Shown here: positions 1-8,637 of the stretch, piece after piece
Layout: every line of letters starts with the position of its first letter
How positions within the stretch are numbered: position 1 is the stretch's first letter
NCBI RefSeq assembly: GCF_000380985.1
Contig: NZ_KB905704.1
Span: 1-64,000, forward strand
DNA length: 64,000 nucleotides
Source: Proteiniphilum acetatigenes DSM 18083
Lineage (GTDB): Bacteria > Bacteroidota > Bacteroidia > Bacteroidales > Dysgonomonadaceae
Direction: 5' to 3'
Translations under genes and position numbers: made by a program
The notes under the pieces: model-generated
Seen by the model: only the letters and a program-made list of their open reading frames with translations
Databases searched by the model: none
What the model was told of the DNA's origin: nothing

Positions 1-2
1 AA

Positions 3-245
3 TCGCAGGCAAGGGACGTAGCAAAGCTATCGTTCAACTTTAATGCGTCTCTTACCTCAATAAACCTGGCAAAGGTGCTGGCAAAGGAGAAAGGCATCCC
101 CTTTTCGATGGCATCATGTAAAACAATGATACACAATGCCTACCTGCTTGAGCGATTTATTTGCGTGTCCGGCATTAAACCGAACAGAAGATTAAATGAT
201 AAACTTGTTAAAGAACTCGTGGAGTTTGCAGCCATTGCTGCATGA
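3..245 (+). CDS. Transposase C-terminal part (cut by window edge)
   Basis: An open frame enters from the left edge and ends at TGA 243-245, giving about 80 residues. The peptide contains FNASLTSINLAKVLAKEKG and LLERFICVSGIKPNRRLND, which resemble the extreme C-terminus of Bacteroidota IS4-type DDE transposases. The catalytic domain lies outside the window, so I cannot tell whether the element is intact. Downstream AT-rich DNA (246-400) probably includes the element's end, but I could not identify a terminal inverted repeat. The family assignment comes from memory of similar tails, not from a catalytic motif. Confidence 0.55.
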   Translation, partial: SQARDVAKLSFNFNASLTSINLAKVLAKEKGIPFSMASCKTMIHNAYLLERFICVSGIKPNRRLNDKLVKELVEFAAIAA

Positions 246-400
246 CTCATATAGTAAATTTTTAACGGACTATTGATATACAGTGTCGGAAGGAATTATA
301 ATATACGATGCTTCAAAGATAAATCTATAATGAAACGATTATTTGCCGCTTAGTTAGAGATGTTGTTTTAGGGAATGCAAAGGAATTTCACCTCTTATTA

Positions 401-432
401 TTTGGTAATTATATTTTTTTTATTTTCCTTTG
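401..432 (+). promoter_or_regulatory. Promoter of the ECF sigma gene (copy 1 of a duplicated promoter)
   Basis: TTTG (401-404) is followed after exactly 20 bp by TTCCTTTG (425-432). This fits the Bacteroidota -33 TTTG / -7 TAnnTTTG pattern, except that the -7 starts TT instead of TA. The blocks TTATTTGGT and TATTTTCCTTTGTT recur with the same spacing at 2276-2312, ahead of the lipoprotein operon. The sigma start codon lies 103 bp downstream. Confidence 0.55.
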
Positions 433-535
433 TTTTGATAAATTTAATTATAGAACATAAAATAAACGCTAAAATCATTTGCCTATAAGTCTTCTTTACT
501 CAATTGACATTACATAACAATTAAGAAGTAAAGCA

Positions 536-1129
536 ATGGACACTTTCTGCACGATGACCGATGAGGAATTGGTCGTTTCGTATGCCGACGGCAATGATTC
601 TGCGTTTGATCTGCTCCTTAGCCGGCATAAACAATCTCTTTACACTTACATCTTCTATACTCTTCGTGATCAGGGATTGGCCGAAGATATCTTCCAGGAG
701 ACTTTCATCAAAGCCATTACCACTATCAGACAAGGGCGATACACCGAAACAGGCAAATTTAAAGCATGGCTTACTCGTATTGCACATAATCTGATAATCG
801 ATTATTTCCGTCAGAGAAAGAATGAAAATACTATCTCTAATGATGACTATGAGATCGATCTGTTGAACAACCCTTCCCTGTGTGATGATACTGTAGAGAT
901 GAAAATGGTGAAAATACAGGTGCTCAATGATGTGAAGAAACTGATCGACTTTTTACCTGATGAACAACGTGAAGTGCTGGAGATGCGATATTACGGGAAT
1001 TTAAGTTTCAAGGAGATTGCTGATATCACCGGGGTGAGTATCAATACTGCTCTTGGTCGCATGCGTTATGCCATTCTCAACATGCGTAAACTGGTAACTG
1101 ATCACAAGATGATCTTAACGATCAACTGA
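536..1129 (+). CDS. ECF-type RNA polymerase sigma factor
   Basis: This 197-residue protein is an extracytoplasmic-function sigma-70 factor. Region 2 lies at roughly residues 20-90, with GLAEDIFQETFIKA as the 2.1-2.2 helix and the DNA-melting segment after it. Region 4 lies at roughly 130-185, with LPDEQREVLEMRYYGNLSF and a helix-turn-helix at KEIADITGVSINTALGRMR. No anti-sigma gene is adjacent. The next gene is convergent and only 13 bp away. Its promoter region is closely similar to that of the operon starting at 2486, so it may drive itself and that operon, although this is inference. The ATG at 536 is the first start in the frame and has only a weak purine-rich leader. Confidence 0.9.
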   Translation: MDTFCTMTDEELVVSYADGNDSAFDLLLSRHKQSLYTYIFYTLRDQGLAEDIFQETFIKAITTIRQGRYTETGKFKAWLTRIAHNLIIDYFRQRKNENTISNDDYEIDLLNNPSLCDDTVEMKMVKIQVLNDVKKLIDFLPDEQREVLEMRYYGNLSFKEIADITGVSINTALGRMRYAILNMRKLVTDHKMILTIN

Positions 1130-1142
1130 GATCACTTATCTT

Positions 1143-2036
1143 CTATCTTCCTGGTCTGAAGAGTAGCTCCAGTTTAGGTTGAGGGCGCATTTTACCGGAG
1201 AACATATCGCGCATCCATATCATACCGGCTTCCACACCCATGGTGGGTTTGAACCAGTGCTCCACAGAACCCCCGTAGTAAGGAGTGTTCATCATCGGTA
1301 ACATCGGCATGTCTGACTTGTTACTGTTTTGTAATACAGGCATCCCTCCATAAGCGTTGAGATACCAGTCATCGTTAAGCCGGTAGCGACCGTGAAGGTC
1401 GATCATTACAGCCGATTGGTTGAGAGAGAAATCATTTCTAGCCGTCTTCATATAGGTCAACCCTCCATCGAACATCAGGTTACGATTCACCTGGTAGCTG
1501 GCATCAATTCCTGCATTCCAGAGAGGCATCACATCGAAATTGGAGTTATAGCCACCGCTGACGCCCATCGTCAACGCAGGATTGATCGCATAGCGGGCCC
1601 CTGCATCCAATATATAGTAATAGCCTTTACCAAAAAAAGGAGTCTCCACCATACCGATGGTAGCCGATGAATGTAATAGCAGGTTGGAAGTTGGCATTGT
1701 GGTGGCAATAGCCGTGCGACTCTTACTATTGATGAAATCGGATGCGGCTCCGTGCCAGTGAATCGGAGGGAAGTTAGTCTCTTTATCCGAATGTTGTGGT
1801 TCCAGGGTGAACCGTTGGTAAGGAGTAAATTGCGGCAGAAGATTTTCTGCCGGATTCAGTCGGGGTAATCTTAACGGAAGCTGGCCGGATCTGAGAGAGT
1901 CGGCCTGTTTTGGCAATCCACCGACGATTCCGGTTTTCAGGTCCAGACTATCCTGCTTCACCGGGATATCCTGCGCAAAACTTTTCGTCTGAACGAAGAA
2001 AATGATTATCAGAAACGGAATATAAAAATGTTTCAT
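1143..2036 (-). CDS. Secreted, probably outer-membrane beta-barrel protein of unknown function
   Basis: This 297-residue protein has an N-terminal signal peptide (hydrophobic residues about 6-20, cleavage plausible after SFA). A proline-rich linker at about 60-110 is followed by alternating aromatic and polar strands from about 125 to the end (for example GVSGGYNSNFDVMPLWNAG). The pattern suggests a small outer-membrane barrel. I do not recognise a named family. The gene is convergent with the ECF sigma gene and has its own standard promoter (TATCTTTG on the minus strand at 2071-2078), so it is probably expressed independently. Confidence 0.6.
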   Translation of the reverse strand: MKHFYIPFLIIIFFVQTKSFAQDIPVKQDSLDLKTGIVGGLPKQADSLRSGQLPLRLPRLNPAENLLPQFTPYQRFTLEPQHSDKETNFPPIHWHGAASDFINSKSRTAIATTMPTSNLLLHSSATIGMVETPFFGKGYYYILDAGARYAINPALTMGVSGGYNSNFDVMPLWNAGIDASYQVNRNLMFDGGLTYMKTARNDFSLNQSAVMIDLHGRYRLNDDWYLNAYGGMPVLQNSNKSDMPMLPMMNTPYYGGSVEHWFKPTMGVEAGMIWMRDMFSGKMRPQPKLELLFRPGR

Positions 2037-2070
2037 ATAGCTTGCGGAGTTAAGAGTTATCCTGTTGGAA

Positions 2071-2078
2071 CAAAGATA
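2071..2078 (-). promoter_or_regulatory. Promoter -7 element for the gene at 1143-2036
   Basis: The minus strand reads TATCTTTG, an exact TAnnTTTG match, 35 bp upstream of the start codon. No clear -33 TTTG is present at the usual spacing. Confidence 0.5.
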
Positions 2079-2485
2079 GTAAAAATTTCAGGAAATCTTA
2101 TTTTCAAATTTATCTCTATTCTTAATTTATTATTCAAATAAATATATTCCGAGTGCTATTGCGTAATATGTAAACAATCACTGCTTCTCATTTGTTGTAT
2201 ACGATCGGTTATCAATTTCTTTACTACATTGGGTATCTCATATGTCATTAATTAATTGAATGAATTAATACAATTTTATTTGGTGATCAGTGCTTTTTTA
2301 TTTTCCTTTGTTATTGAAAAATAATAAATACTAAAATACTAAAAGCATTTTTCTAATGCTCTTTTTTTACAGGATATTAATTCTATAATGAAGTGCTAAA
2401 TAAGGCTTGCATTTAAAAATGGTTCTTTGTCCAGGAAAAACACAGAGACTCCTTTGACAGTTAGCCATCTTTTTAATTTACGGAC
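2079..2485. other. AT-rich intergenic region between divergent genes
   Basis: About 400 bp of AT-rich sequence without a coding frame. It holds the second copy of the duplicated promoter (2279-2310) and a 5' leader of about 170 bp before the start at 2486. I see no tRNA, terminator hairpin or known riboswitch in it. Confidence 0.6.
2279..2310 (+). promoter_or_regulatory. Promoter of the lipoprotein operon (copy 2 of the duplicated promoter)
   Basis: TTTG (2279-2282), 20 bp, then TTCCTTTG (2303-2310). Spacing and both boxes match the promoter at 401-432, and the flanks (TTATTTGGT on the left, TTTTTATTTTCCTTTGTT on the right) are also shared. The start codon at 2486 lies 175 bp downstream. Confidence 0.55.
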
Positions 2486-4387
2486 ATGAAGAAAATCGGG
2501 ATAATTTTTTTTCTTTTCTTTCATTTATTCTATTCGTGTGAATATGATAAAGATTTCATATATACGAATGAAATAACACCACCGGAAGATGACTTTAAAG
2601 TGGAGATAAATCTTTCCGATGTTAAACCAAACAGCACTCTATTTATTTACCAATACACCAAGGTCTCATTTGCCATTGACACAAAAGGACATGAAGTGCT
2701 CAATCAAACAATTACTATTGATGCCGATGCTTACATAGACAATAATAGTATTTATTTATATCCTTTAAACGATAATTCTGTCCGAAAACTGGTGTTCGAT
2801 ATAGAATTAAAAACCAATACAGGAAGTATTGCGGAGAAATTAGGTTATGAAAAGTATGTGGGCAGGTATGAATATGATGTGAAATTTGTCAAACTGGAAG
2901 AAGATTTTACTATCGACTTTCAGGGAGGGGTTTCAGACGAGGGATATTTACAATTACAGTGGAATGAGCCTGAATTTGACAATGCGACGTTTCAAAAATA
3001 TGAACTTACTTTCTTCAATAGTATTACTGATAAGCAAGAAACTTATATTATCACTGATCCGAAGCAAACTGGTTTTATTGATAAAAATTATGTTTGGGGC
3101 TATCGTGCCTATCAACTTACCGTGCATTATAAGAATAATGATGTGAATTATACATCAGCGAGGGAGAGCTATTTTACGCCTGCTTATTATGGTTCAGGTG
3201 GTGCGACAAAATTTAGTTATCAATATATTGACCATGAATGGATGAATGTCTCCTGGGAATATACCGGTTATAAGTGTAAATATTTGCTGGAAGTTGATGG
3301 AGATGGTACAAAAATAGAATGTGATGAAAATAAAAGGAATGCAAAGATACAACGTTTCAGATTCCCAATAGATCCGCAAAGATTCAAGCTTTACGTCATA
3401 CCTTATCATCTTCCGTATGAAGAATATAAGAAATGTCCCTTTATCGCTGCTGATTATAAATCGGAGGATGAACGTTACGTGGTGATTAAACCGCCTATGG
3501 CGTGGAATCTGGAGAGAGATGAGTACTATTTCATGGAAGACGGTCTGTTGAATATCTATTCTGTCTCCAATTTCAAGAAGAAAAGGGATTTATTGCTAAG
3601 ACCTGTTTATACGCTTGATCCCTCCGACCGTATTATCTTATCAACCACCCCTCTGACTTCACAAATTGCAATTTATAAACATACATATGGAGCCCCCCGT
3701 CCATTTTATGAAATTTATATCTACAATGTGAATAACTTTGAGGATCCGCTTCCTGTGAAAATCTTAAATCCATGGGAGGTCAATATTTTTATTGCGGACA
3801 ATTCCCGCTTATTTTTTAGAGATGGCGTGATAGATGACAATGGATACTATTTATATTCGTCTCTTTTTGTAGCTGATTCCAAAACAGGAGAAATAGTAGC
3901 AGAAAAAAAGATGGTAGAGGGATATGCCAAGATTGTAGGATCATATGATGGGAAATATATATGTGAATATTATGAAGATGGTTATCGCATATATAAATTT
4001 GAAAATGACGTTTTTATTCCACTCTATTCTTATCATAATACGGAGTATTCATATGAGGTTTGTCAGTTTAGTTACACCAATCCAAACGAGTTGATTTTAA
4101 GTGGAGGGAACGAGACTGTTGTGTTTGATGTGAGTACATTGAGGGAAAAATACAAAGTAGGTGGTCTGTTTATTGTTCAGGATCCCATAACAGGGAACTA
4201 TGCCTGTCTGGATGAATTCCATAATGAAAACTCTCTTCTCGCTATTTATGATAATACTTTTGACAGAATATTGACAAGAATACCCTTCAGTCAATATAAA
4301 TACCCTCATTATTTTATGAAGAACAGGTTGATTATCTATGGAGCAGGGTATGGTGCGGCACTGGATTTAACTGATTATATCAAATAG
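2486..4387 (+). CDS. Surface lipoprotein with C-terminal beta-propeller-like region (paralogue 1)
   Basis: This 633-residue protein starts with a lipoprotein signal (FHLFYSC; lipidated Cys near residue 18) followed by the acidic stretch EYDKD. Bacteroidota often use acidic residues after the Cys to send lipoproteins to the cell surface. Residues about 40-230 look like beta-sandwich/fibronectin-like modules (LQWNEPEFDNATFQKYELTF). From about 340 on, repeated strand patterns such as YDGKYICEYYEDGYRIYKF suggest a beta-propeller. The next gene, 2 bp downstream, is a clear paralogue: IAEKLGYEKYVGRYEYDV here corresponds to IAGKLGFENYIGKFEYTL there. It is the first gene of a three-gene operon. Function is unknown; a ligand-binding surface role is inferred. 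Confidence 0.65.
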   Translation: MKKIGIIFFLFFHLFYSCEYDKDFIYTNEITPPEDDFKVEINLSDVKPNSTLFIYQYTKVSFAIDTKGHEVLNQTITIDADAYIDNNSIYLYPLNDNSVRKLVFDIELKTNTGSIAEKLGYEKYVGRYEYDVKFVKLEEDFTIDFQGGVSDEGYLQLQWNEPEFDNATFQKYELTFFNSITDKQETYIITDPKQTGFIDKNYVWGYRAYQLTVHYKNNDVNYTSARESYFTPAYYGSGGATKFSYQYIDHEWMNVSWEYTGYKCKYLLEVDGDGTKIECDENKRNAKIQRFRFPIDPQRFKLYVIPYHLPYEEYKKCPFIAADYKSEDERYVVIKPPMAWNLERDEYYFMEDGLLNIYSVSNFKKKRDLLLRPVYTLDPSDRIILSTTPLTSQIAIYKHTYGAPRPFYEIYIYNVNNFEDPLPVKILNPWEVNIFIADNSRLFFRDGVIDDNGYYLYSSLFVADSKTGEIVAEKKMVEGYAKIVGSYDGKYICEYYEDGYRIYKFENDVFIPLYSYHNTEYSYEVCQFSYTNPNELILSGGNETVVFDVSTLREKYKVGGLFIVQDPITGNYACLDEFHNENSLLAIYDNTFDRILTRIPFSQYKYPHYFMKNRLIIYGAGYGAALDLTDYIK

Positions 4388-4389
4388 GG

Positions 4390-6321
4390 ATGAAAATAGA
4401 TTATTTAATTCTGTGCACAATCTTCTTATTCTTCGCTGCCTGCGAATATGATAGGGACGATGTATATTATGTGGATGTTCCGAAACCGGATGACAAGGAG
4501 ATCATACTTAATCTGGCTGATTTCCCTTCCGGTGCCACTCTCTATATTTACAAGAAAACAAAATTACATTATCAACTTTCCTTACCGGAAGGGCAAGTAT
4601 TAAAAAAACGGTTCAGTCTGAGTGGTGAAGAAATATATCCGATGGATGGTTATTTCGAATTCGTACCAACCGGCAATGTCCGGACTACAAAAAAACTGAC
4701 AGTTGATATAGAAGTGGATCCTCATTCTGAGAGTATTGCCGGTAAGCTGGGATTTGAAAACTATATAGGTAAATTTGAATATACGTTAGTTTTTATTCCT
4801 GATGCGGTGCTGCATCTCAACAATATTGTCCATCATAGAAATAAGGATGATTATTTTGAACTGACCTGGGACAAACCGGAGCTGGAACAATATACCGTAG
4901 ATAAATACAGGATAACCTATTATCACAATAACAAAACGTATGTAAAGGAGATTACCGACCCTCATGAAACAGGTTTTGTAGACAGTTTAGCCGTGTTCGG
5001 TGCGTTATATTACAGGATAGAAACATTCTTTAAAGAAGCTATAAGGGAACCTTGGGTAGATGTATATACAACGGTAATTGAATTTCCAAAAAATTCTATC
5101 CGGTTTGAATATACCGGAGTCAATTCAGGAAAAATATCATGGCCGAAGAACGAATATAAGTCCAGATATGCTTTTGCAACCGGTTACTACGGCGATATAG
5201 TATACGAGGGGGAGGAAAATTATTTCGAGATCGATGACCTGATAGAGTTTACGCGGGATAAAAACAATCTGTTCCCTTTTTCGCAAGGTGTCCTGTATGA
5301 ATTGTACGTTGTGCCTTTCGATACGAAGAGTATTAGTAAAGATGGGGCTTGGCCTATTCATTATGATGTGCTCTATTCTCCCAGTCTGATTACCATTGAA
5401 GACGGTTATTTGGATTTTCAAATTTGTACGGATACGCCAACGAATAGATTATTTGTCAGGAACGGGTATAACTTTTGGATTTATGATAAGGATGATTTAA
5501 AATTGTTAGACCAGGGAATCGTAGATGCGTTATCCATTTCATGGAATGGTCGGATTTTTTGCTCTGAGAAATCCTCATTGATAGTCATTCCCTCGAGTGG
5601 ATGTATCGAGTTAGTCAGCTATGATCTTAAAAACTATGAGAAGCTACAATTCGATAGGGAAGAAGAACTTACTTATCATGAAGCTTTCTTAGGTACCAAT
5701 GATGTGGTATTTATCAAAACCTATATGGATGTGGTGGATAGACTCCCGGGAGGGATCGAAGCGTTCGAGGGAAAACTGTTCGCGTATAGTCTGGAGACAC
5801 GTGAACTGATTGATTATCTTATTCTCCCCAACAAGAATGATCATGTTGCCGTTTCGAGAGATGGTAAATATGTGGCAATTTATTATAATTCCCATATAAA
5901 GAATGATGTTTCCGTGTATGAGTTTGGTGAAAACGGATTTTCATTGGTATACCAGGAAGATTTTCCGGTATACGGTCAAAGAGAAGATCCTAAGCGCATC
6001 AATTTTAATGAAAAAGAAACCAACCTGATGATTATCACTTTTGAAGAAGCCGGAGGACAAACCTATGTGGTGAATTTAAATGACGGTACGAAGAGTCAGA
6101 AAAGAACGGGTTTATATGTCGGTTCAGATCCATATACCGGTAACATCGTGACAGCTAATGGCTATTATTGTTCGATACATGATCAGACATTTACCAAAGA
6201 GCTTTTCGCACAGGAACGGACATATGTCAACTACCTTTTTAATAACTATTTCTTTACAACTGCCCATGGGGGAGTCTCCAAACTTCATTATTTAGATATC
6301 ACTAATTATTTAGAAAAATGA
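4390..6321 (+). CDS. Surface lipoprotein with C-terminal beta-propeller-like region (paralogue 2)
   Basis: This 643-residue paralogue of the preceding gene has the same architecture: a lipobox at LFFAAC, acidic residues EYDRDD after the Cys, beta-sandwich repeats (FELTWDKPELEQYTVDKYRI), then a propeller-like half with blade motifs (GKYVAIYYNSHIKNDVSVYE). Only two bases separate its ATG from the stop of paralogue 1, and its own stop overlaps the next start in an ATGA, so the three genes are very probably co-transcribed. The two proteins are clearly diverged, so the duplication is not recent. I do not know the ligand or role. Confidence 0.65.
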   Translation: MKIDYLILCTIFLFFAACEYDRDDVYYVDVPKPDDKEIILNLADFPSGATLYIYKKTKLHYQLSLPEGQVLKKRFSLSGEEIYPMDGYFEFVPTGNVRTTKKLTVDIEVDPHSESIAGKLGFENYIGKFEYTLVFIPDAVLHLNNIVHHRNKDDYFELTWDKPELEQYTVDKYRITYYHNNKTYVKEITDPHETGFVDSLAVFGALYYRIETFFKEAIREPWVDVYTTVIEFPKNSIRFEYTGVNSGKISWPKNEYKSRYAFATGYYGDIVYEGEENYFEIDDLIEFTRDKNNLFPFSQGVLYELYVVPFDTKSISKDGAWPIHYDVLYSPSLITIEDGYLDFQICTDTPTNRLFVRNGYNFWIYDKDDLKLLDQGIVDALSISWNGRIFCSEKSSLIVIPSSGCIELVSYDLKNYEKLQFDREEELTYHEAFLGTNDVVFIKTYMDVVDRLPGGIEAFEGKLFAYSLETRELIDYLILPNKNDHVAVSRDGKYVAIYYNSHIKNDVSVYEFGENGFSLVYQEDFPVYGQREDPKRINFNEKETNLMIITFEEAGGQTYVVNLNDGTKSQKRTGLYVGSDPYTGNIVTANGYYCSIHDQTFTKELFAQERTYVNYLFNNYFFTTAHGGVSKLHYLDITNYLEK

Positions 6322-7016
6322 GAAAATATATCTTCTTGACTATTGCGTTATTCTGTAGTGGATTATTACAGGCGCAACTTACCGTGGGTTATTCCGGCGG
6401 GTACTCCTCTTATGATACGGAAGCCATGAGAAGCATGATGAGAAGTATACAGGGAGGACCTCCCGCATCTATTATCGGTGCGAAAAATGTAGATAATTTT
6501 CCGGCACAAAATATAATTCATGTTATTGATATTGGTTATTTATTTCAACAACATGAATTTGGATTAAAGGGGGGCGGATACCACTCTACAGGTGGAAAAC
6601 TGTCTCTCAAAGATTATTCGGGAGAATATGCTAATAGGTTTATTGTGAATGGTGTCAGAGCCGGAGTGTATTATAAATATTACTTCTTTACCTATGAGAA
6701 CAGGCGGGGGAGGGAGCTCTTCTCTTTCTTTGGGGAGATATCTCCCGGTATATTTATGACTCAATTTAAAAACCGGGGATTTTTTATAGTGAATGATGAG
6801 GAACTGGATCGTTTTGATAAGATGTTTAATACATCCAGTTTTTCTCTTTTGAGCCAGATAGGAACTAAATATTACATTGCTGAAAATATAAATATACATA
6901 TTTCCATGGGTTATGATTTGGTTTCTAAGGCCGAATGGGAAGAATCTGCTTATAATTCCGCTTCGATCAATTGGAGTGGAGTAAGATTTACAGGGGGAGT
7001 AGGATTTTCTTTTTAG
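6318..7016 (+). CDS. Small outer-membrane beta-barrel protein
   Basis: This 232-residue protein has a Sec signal peptide (IFLTIALFCSGLLQAQ, cleavage after LQA) and ends in aromatic-rich strands, with a terminal Phe (VRFTGGVGFSF), typical of outer-membrane barrels. Alternating strands such as AGVYYKYYFFTYE and INIHISMGYDLVS support an 8- to 10-stranded barrel. Its ATG overlaps the stop of the upstream lipoprotein (ATGA), so it is translationally coupled to the two paralogues. A strong terminator follows. A barrel that anchors or exports the two lipoproteins, or signals with them, is inference. Confidence 0.65.
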   Translation: MRKYIFLTIALFCSGLLQAQLTVGYSGGYSSYDTEAMRSMMRSIQGGPPASIIGAKNVDNFPAQNIIHVIDIGYLFQQHEFGLKGGGYHSTGGKLSLKDYSGEYANRFIVNGVRAGVYYKYYFFTYENRRGRELFSFFGEISPGIFMTQFKNRGFFIVNDEELDRFDKMFNTSSFSLLSQIGTKYYIAENINIHISMGYDLVSKAEWEESAYNSASINWSGVRFTGGVGFSF

Positions 7017-7120
7017 GAACAGCTCTATGGATGAAATCATTGCCTTATTCCGGACGGGGTATTTAATAGGAGAAAAAGGCTATCGGGTAATTTAAATGGT
7101 AAACCCTTTGCTGTGATGAA

Positions 7121-7154
7121 ACAAAAAAAGCCGGCTTTACAACCGGCTTTTTTG
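7121..7154 (+). terminator. Rho-independent terminator of the lipoprotein operon
   Basis: AAAAAAGCCGG and CCGGCTTTTTT form a strong stem around a short loop, ending in a T run. It lies about 105 bp after the stop at 7016. The A-run on the left makes it potentially bidirectional. Confidence 0.85.
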
Positions 7155-8165
7155 TATATGGTAGGAGTTCAAATCGTTCTGTACTGAACGGTGCAGAAAC
7201 TGAAAATGTGTTCAATTGCCTGAGAAAATCTCAAACTCTGCAGAAACTGAAACTGGCTTAGAAAGTCAATTTTATGATTTCTACAGGGGTTTATACTTCA
7301 GAATGCGGATACTTCAAAAAACGTCTGAAACGGTGTTTGAAGCCGTTAAAGCTGTTCAGAGAAGTCTTGTATATCATTCAATTCGATAACATTAAATCGT
7401 TTGATACATAATTTTTCCGGATTGTGAAGCAGAATCAGTCATACGAATGTAATCATGTATTTCAACCCTCGAATTCTTACCGTCGGATTTTTTCCGGTTT
7501 GGAAAAGGCCGATGTAGTAAAAAATCAATGTTTGAGACCGGATTTTCATCCCTATTCCCGGAACTTACAAACTCTTGCATCTGTTTCCGGCGAGTTGGCT
7601 TGCCCGTGAAGGTTTACCTTTCAACCAAAATAGAATACAAAAGCAGTCACAAATTCTGCCTATGCCTGAAGATGTATCATTCGTCCGAGTCGGTCGCTAT
7701 TTTGCAACCACTTCCTTAAATATACAGATAAACTGCTATCAAGGGGGATCGCATAACGAAAAACTTATGGTTCATCCGATAGAAACATTCAATGTTTCAC
7801 ACTTCATGAACAAAGAGAAAAACAAACGGATTTGCCGATCTCTTGAATGAAACTCTTCCCGTTGTGTACAAAATGTCAATGAACTCCTATGTATGTCTTG
7901 TGTACGAAACTCGTACTTTTTATCTCTCATTGTTGTTCTGCAAATATAACATACCGGTCAAATAAATTGCAAATATTTTTGGTCGTTTTTATGAACAATT
8001 TCTCAACAGGTTATCAACAAGTTATTAACAGTGGTGTGCTGGATTGACAAAGAGTGGAAAAGTGGGAGAGTGGGGAGGTGAAAAGGTTGATGGGCTGACT
8101 TGATGATCCCGACAAGTCGGTAACTTGTTCCGATTTTTGGGGAAGTAGGTAACTGGTAATTTAAA
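7155..8165. other. Gene-poor kilobase, possibly decayed coding DNA
   Basis: No convincing gene. On the plus strand an unbroken frame from about 7534 to 7850 reads plausibly as the end of a protein (DRIFIPIPGTYKLLHLFPAS at its start), but it has no start and no family that I recognise. A basic 45-codon frame lies at 7274-7411 (KKRLKRCLKPLKLFREV). A 14-bp direct repeat TGCAGAAACTGAAA occurs at 7192-7205 and 7239-7252. Near the right end, octamer repeats (8054-8085) and a CCCGACAAGTCGG palindrome (8108-8120) belong to dispersed intergenic sequences seen elsewhere in the window. The region looks like a decaying remnant. Confidence 0.4.
8054..8085 (+). repeat. Degenerate octamer array (GTGGAAAG type)
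   Basis: Four imperfect 8-bp units: GTGGAAAA, GTGGGAGA, GTGGGGAG, GTGAAAAG. Related arrays occur at 11189-11205 and 60669-60693. As at 60708, the palindrome CCCGACAAGTCGG follows shortly afterwards (8108-8120). Confidence 0.6.
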
Positions 8166-8513
8166 TCAATGGTGTGCAGAAGTGAACTGCAATCCAACGA
8201 TCGAAATAATTAGCGTGCTAAGGAAAAATATTCTCCAGAAAGTGACCGGTTCCCTGAAAACCAGGATACCGAGAATAACCGTTCCTACAGCGCCGATGCC
8301 AGCCCAGACGGCATAGGCGGTTCCTGTCGGAATCGGGTGGGTGCCTCCCATCGATTTGAACAGTAAAAACATGCTTAGGCTCACGCAGATAAGAAATACC
8401 GCAAGCCACAGCCACATTTCTTTGCCTGATGTCTGTTGCATCTTTCCCAGGCTCATCGCAAAAATCGATTCGAAAACTCCTCCAATAATCAGGATTATCC
8501 AGTTAATATTCAT
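8166..8513 (-). CDS. Small multidrug resistance (SMR) family exporter
   Basis: This 115-residue protein has four transmembrane helices. Helix 1 carries the essential acidic residue (GGVFESIFA, Glu about residue 15), where SMR dimers bind substrate and protons. Helix 3 has the diagnostic GTAYAVWAGIGAVGT motif. The length is typical. Within SMR it could be a guanidinium exporter (Gdx/SugE type) or a quaternary-amine pump (EmrE type), and the sequence alone does not settle this. I see no guanidine riboswitch in the leader. A TACCTTTG box on the minus strand (8540-8547) is a plausible promoter. Confidence 0.88.
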   Translation of the reverse strand: MNINWIILIIGGVFESIFAMSLGKMQQTSGKEMWLWLAVFLICVSLSMFLLFKSMGGTHPIPTGTAYAVWAGIGAVGTVILGILVFREPVTFWRIFFLSTLIISIVGLQFTSAHH

Positions 8514-8539
8514 TTTATACGACTATAATTATTTCTGCC

Positions 8540-8547
8540 CAAAGGTA
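8540..8547 (-). promoter_or_regulatory. Promoter -7 element for the SMR gene
   Basis: The minus strand reads TACCTTTG, an exact TAnnTTTG match, 27 bp upstream of the SMR start. No matching -33 element is evident. Confidence 0.45.
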
Positions 8548-8637
8548 GCAAAAAACTTTCGTCCATAATTGTTTATTGCATTCAAAATAACTATATACAT
8601 TGCAGACATTTGGGATTATCGGCAATATACCGGAAAA

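Noticed and set aside
7274-7411. Basic 45-codon open frame as a small gene
   Set aside because: It has no clear ribosome site or family and lies in decayed DNA.
8108-8120. CCCGACAAGTCGG as a TetR operator controlling the SMR exporter
   Set aside because: It lies beyond the 3' end of the SMR gene, and the same palindrome with octamers occurs at 60708 far from any efflux gene, so it behaves as a dispersed intergenic motif.
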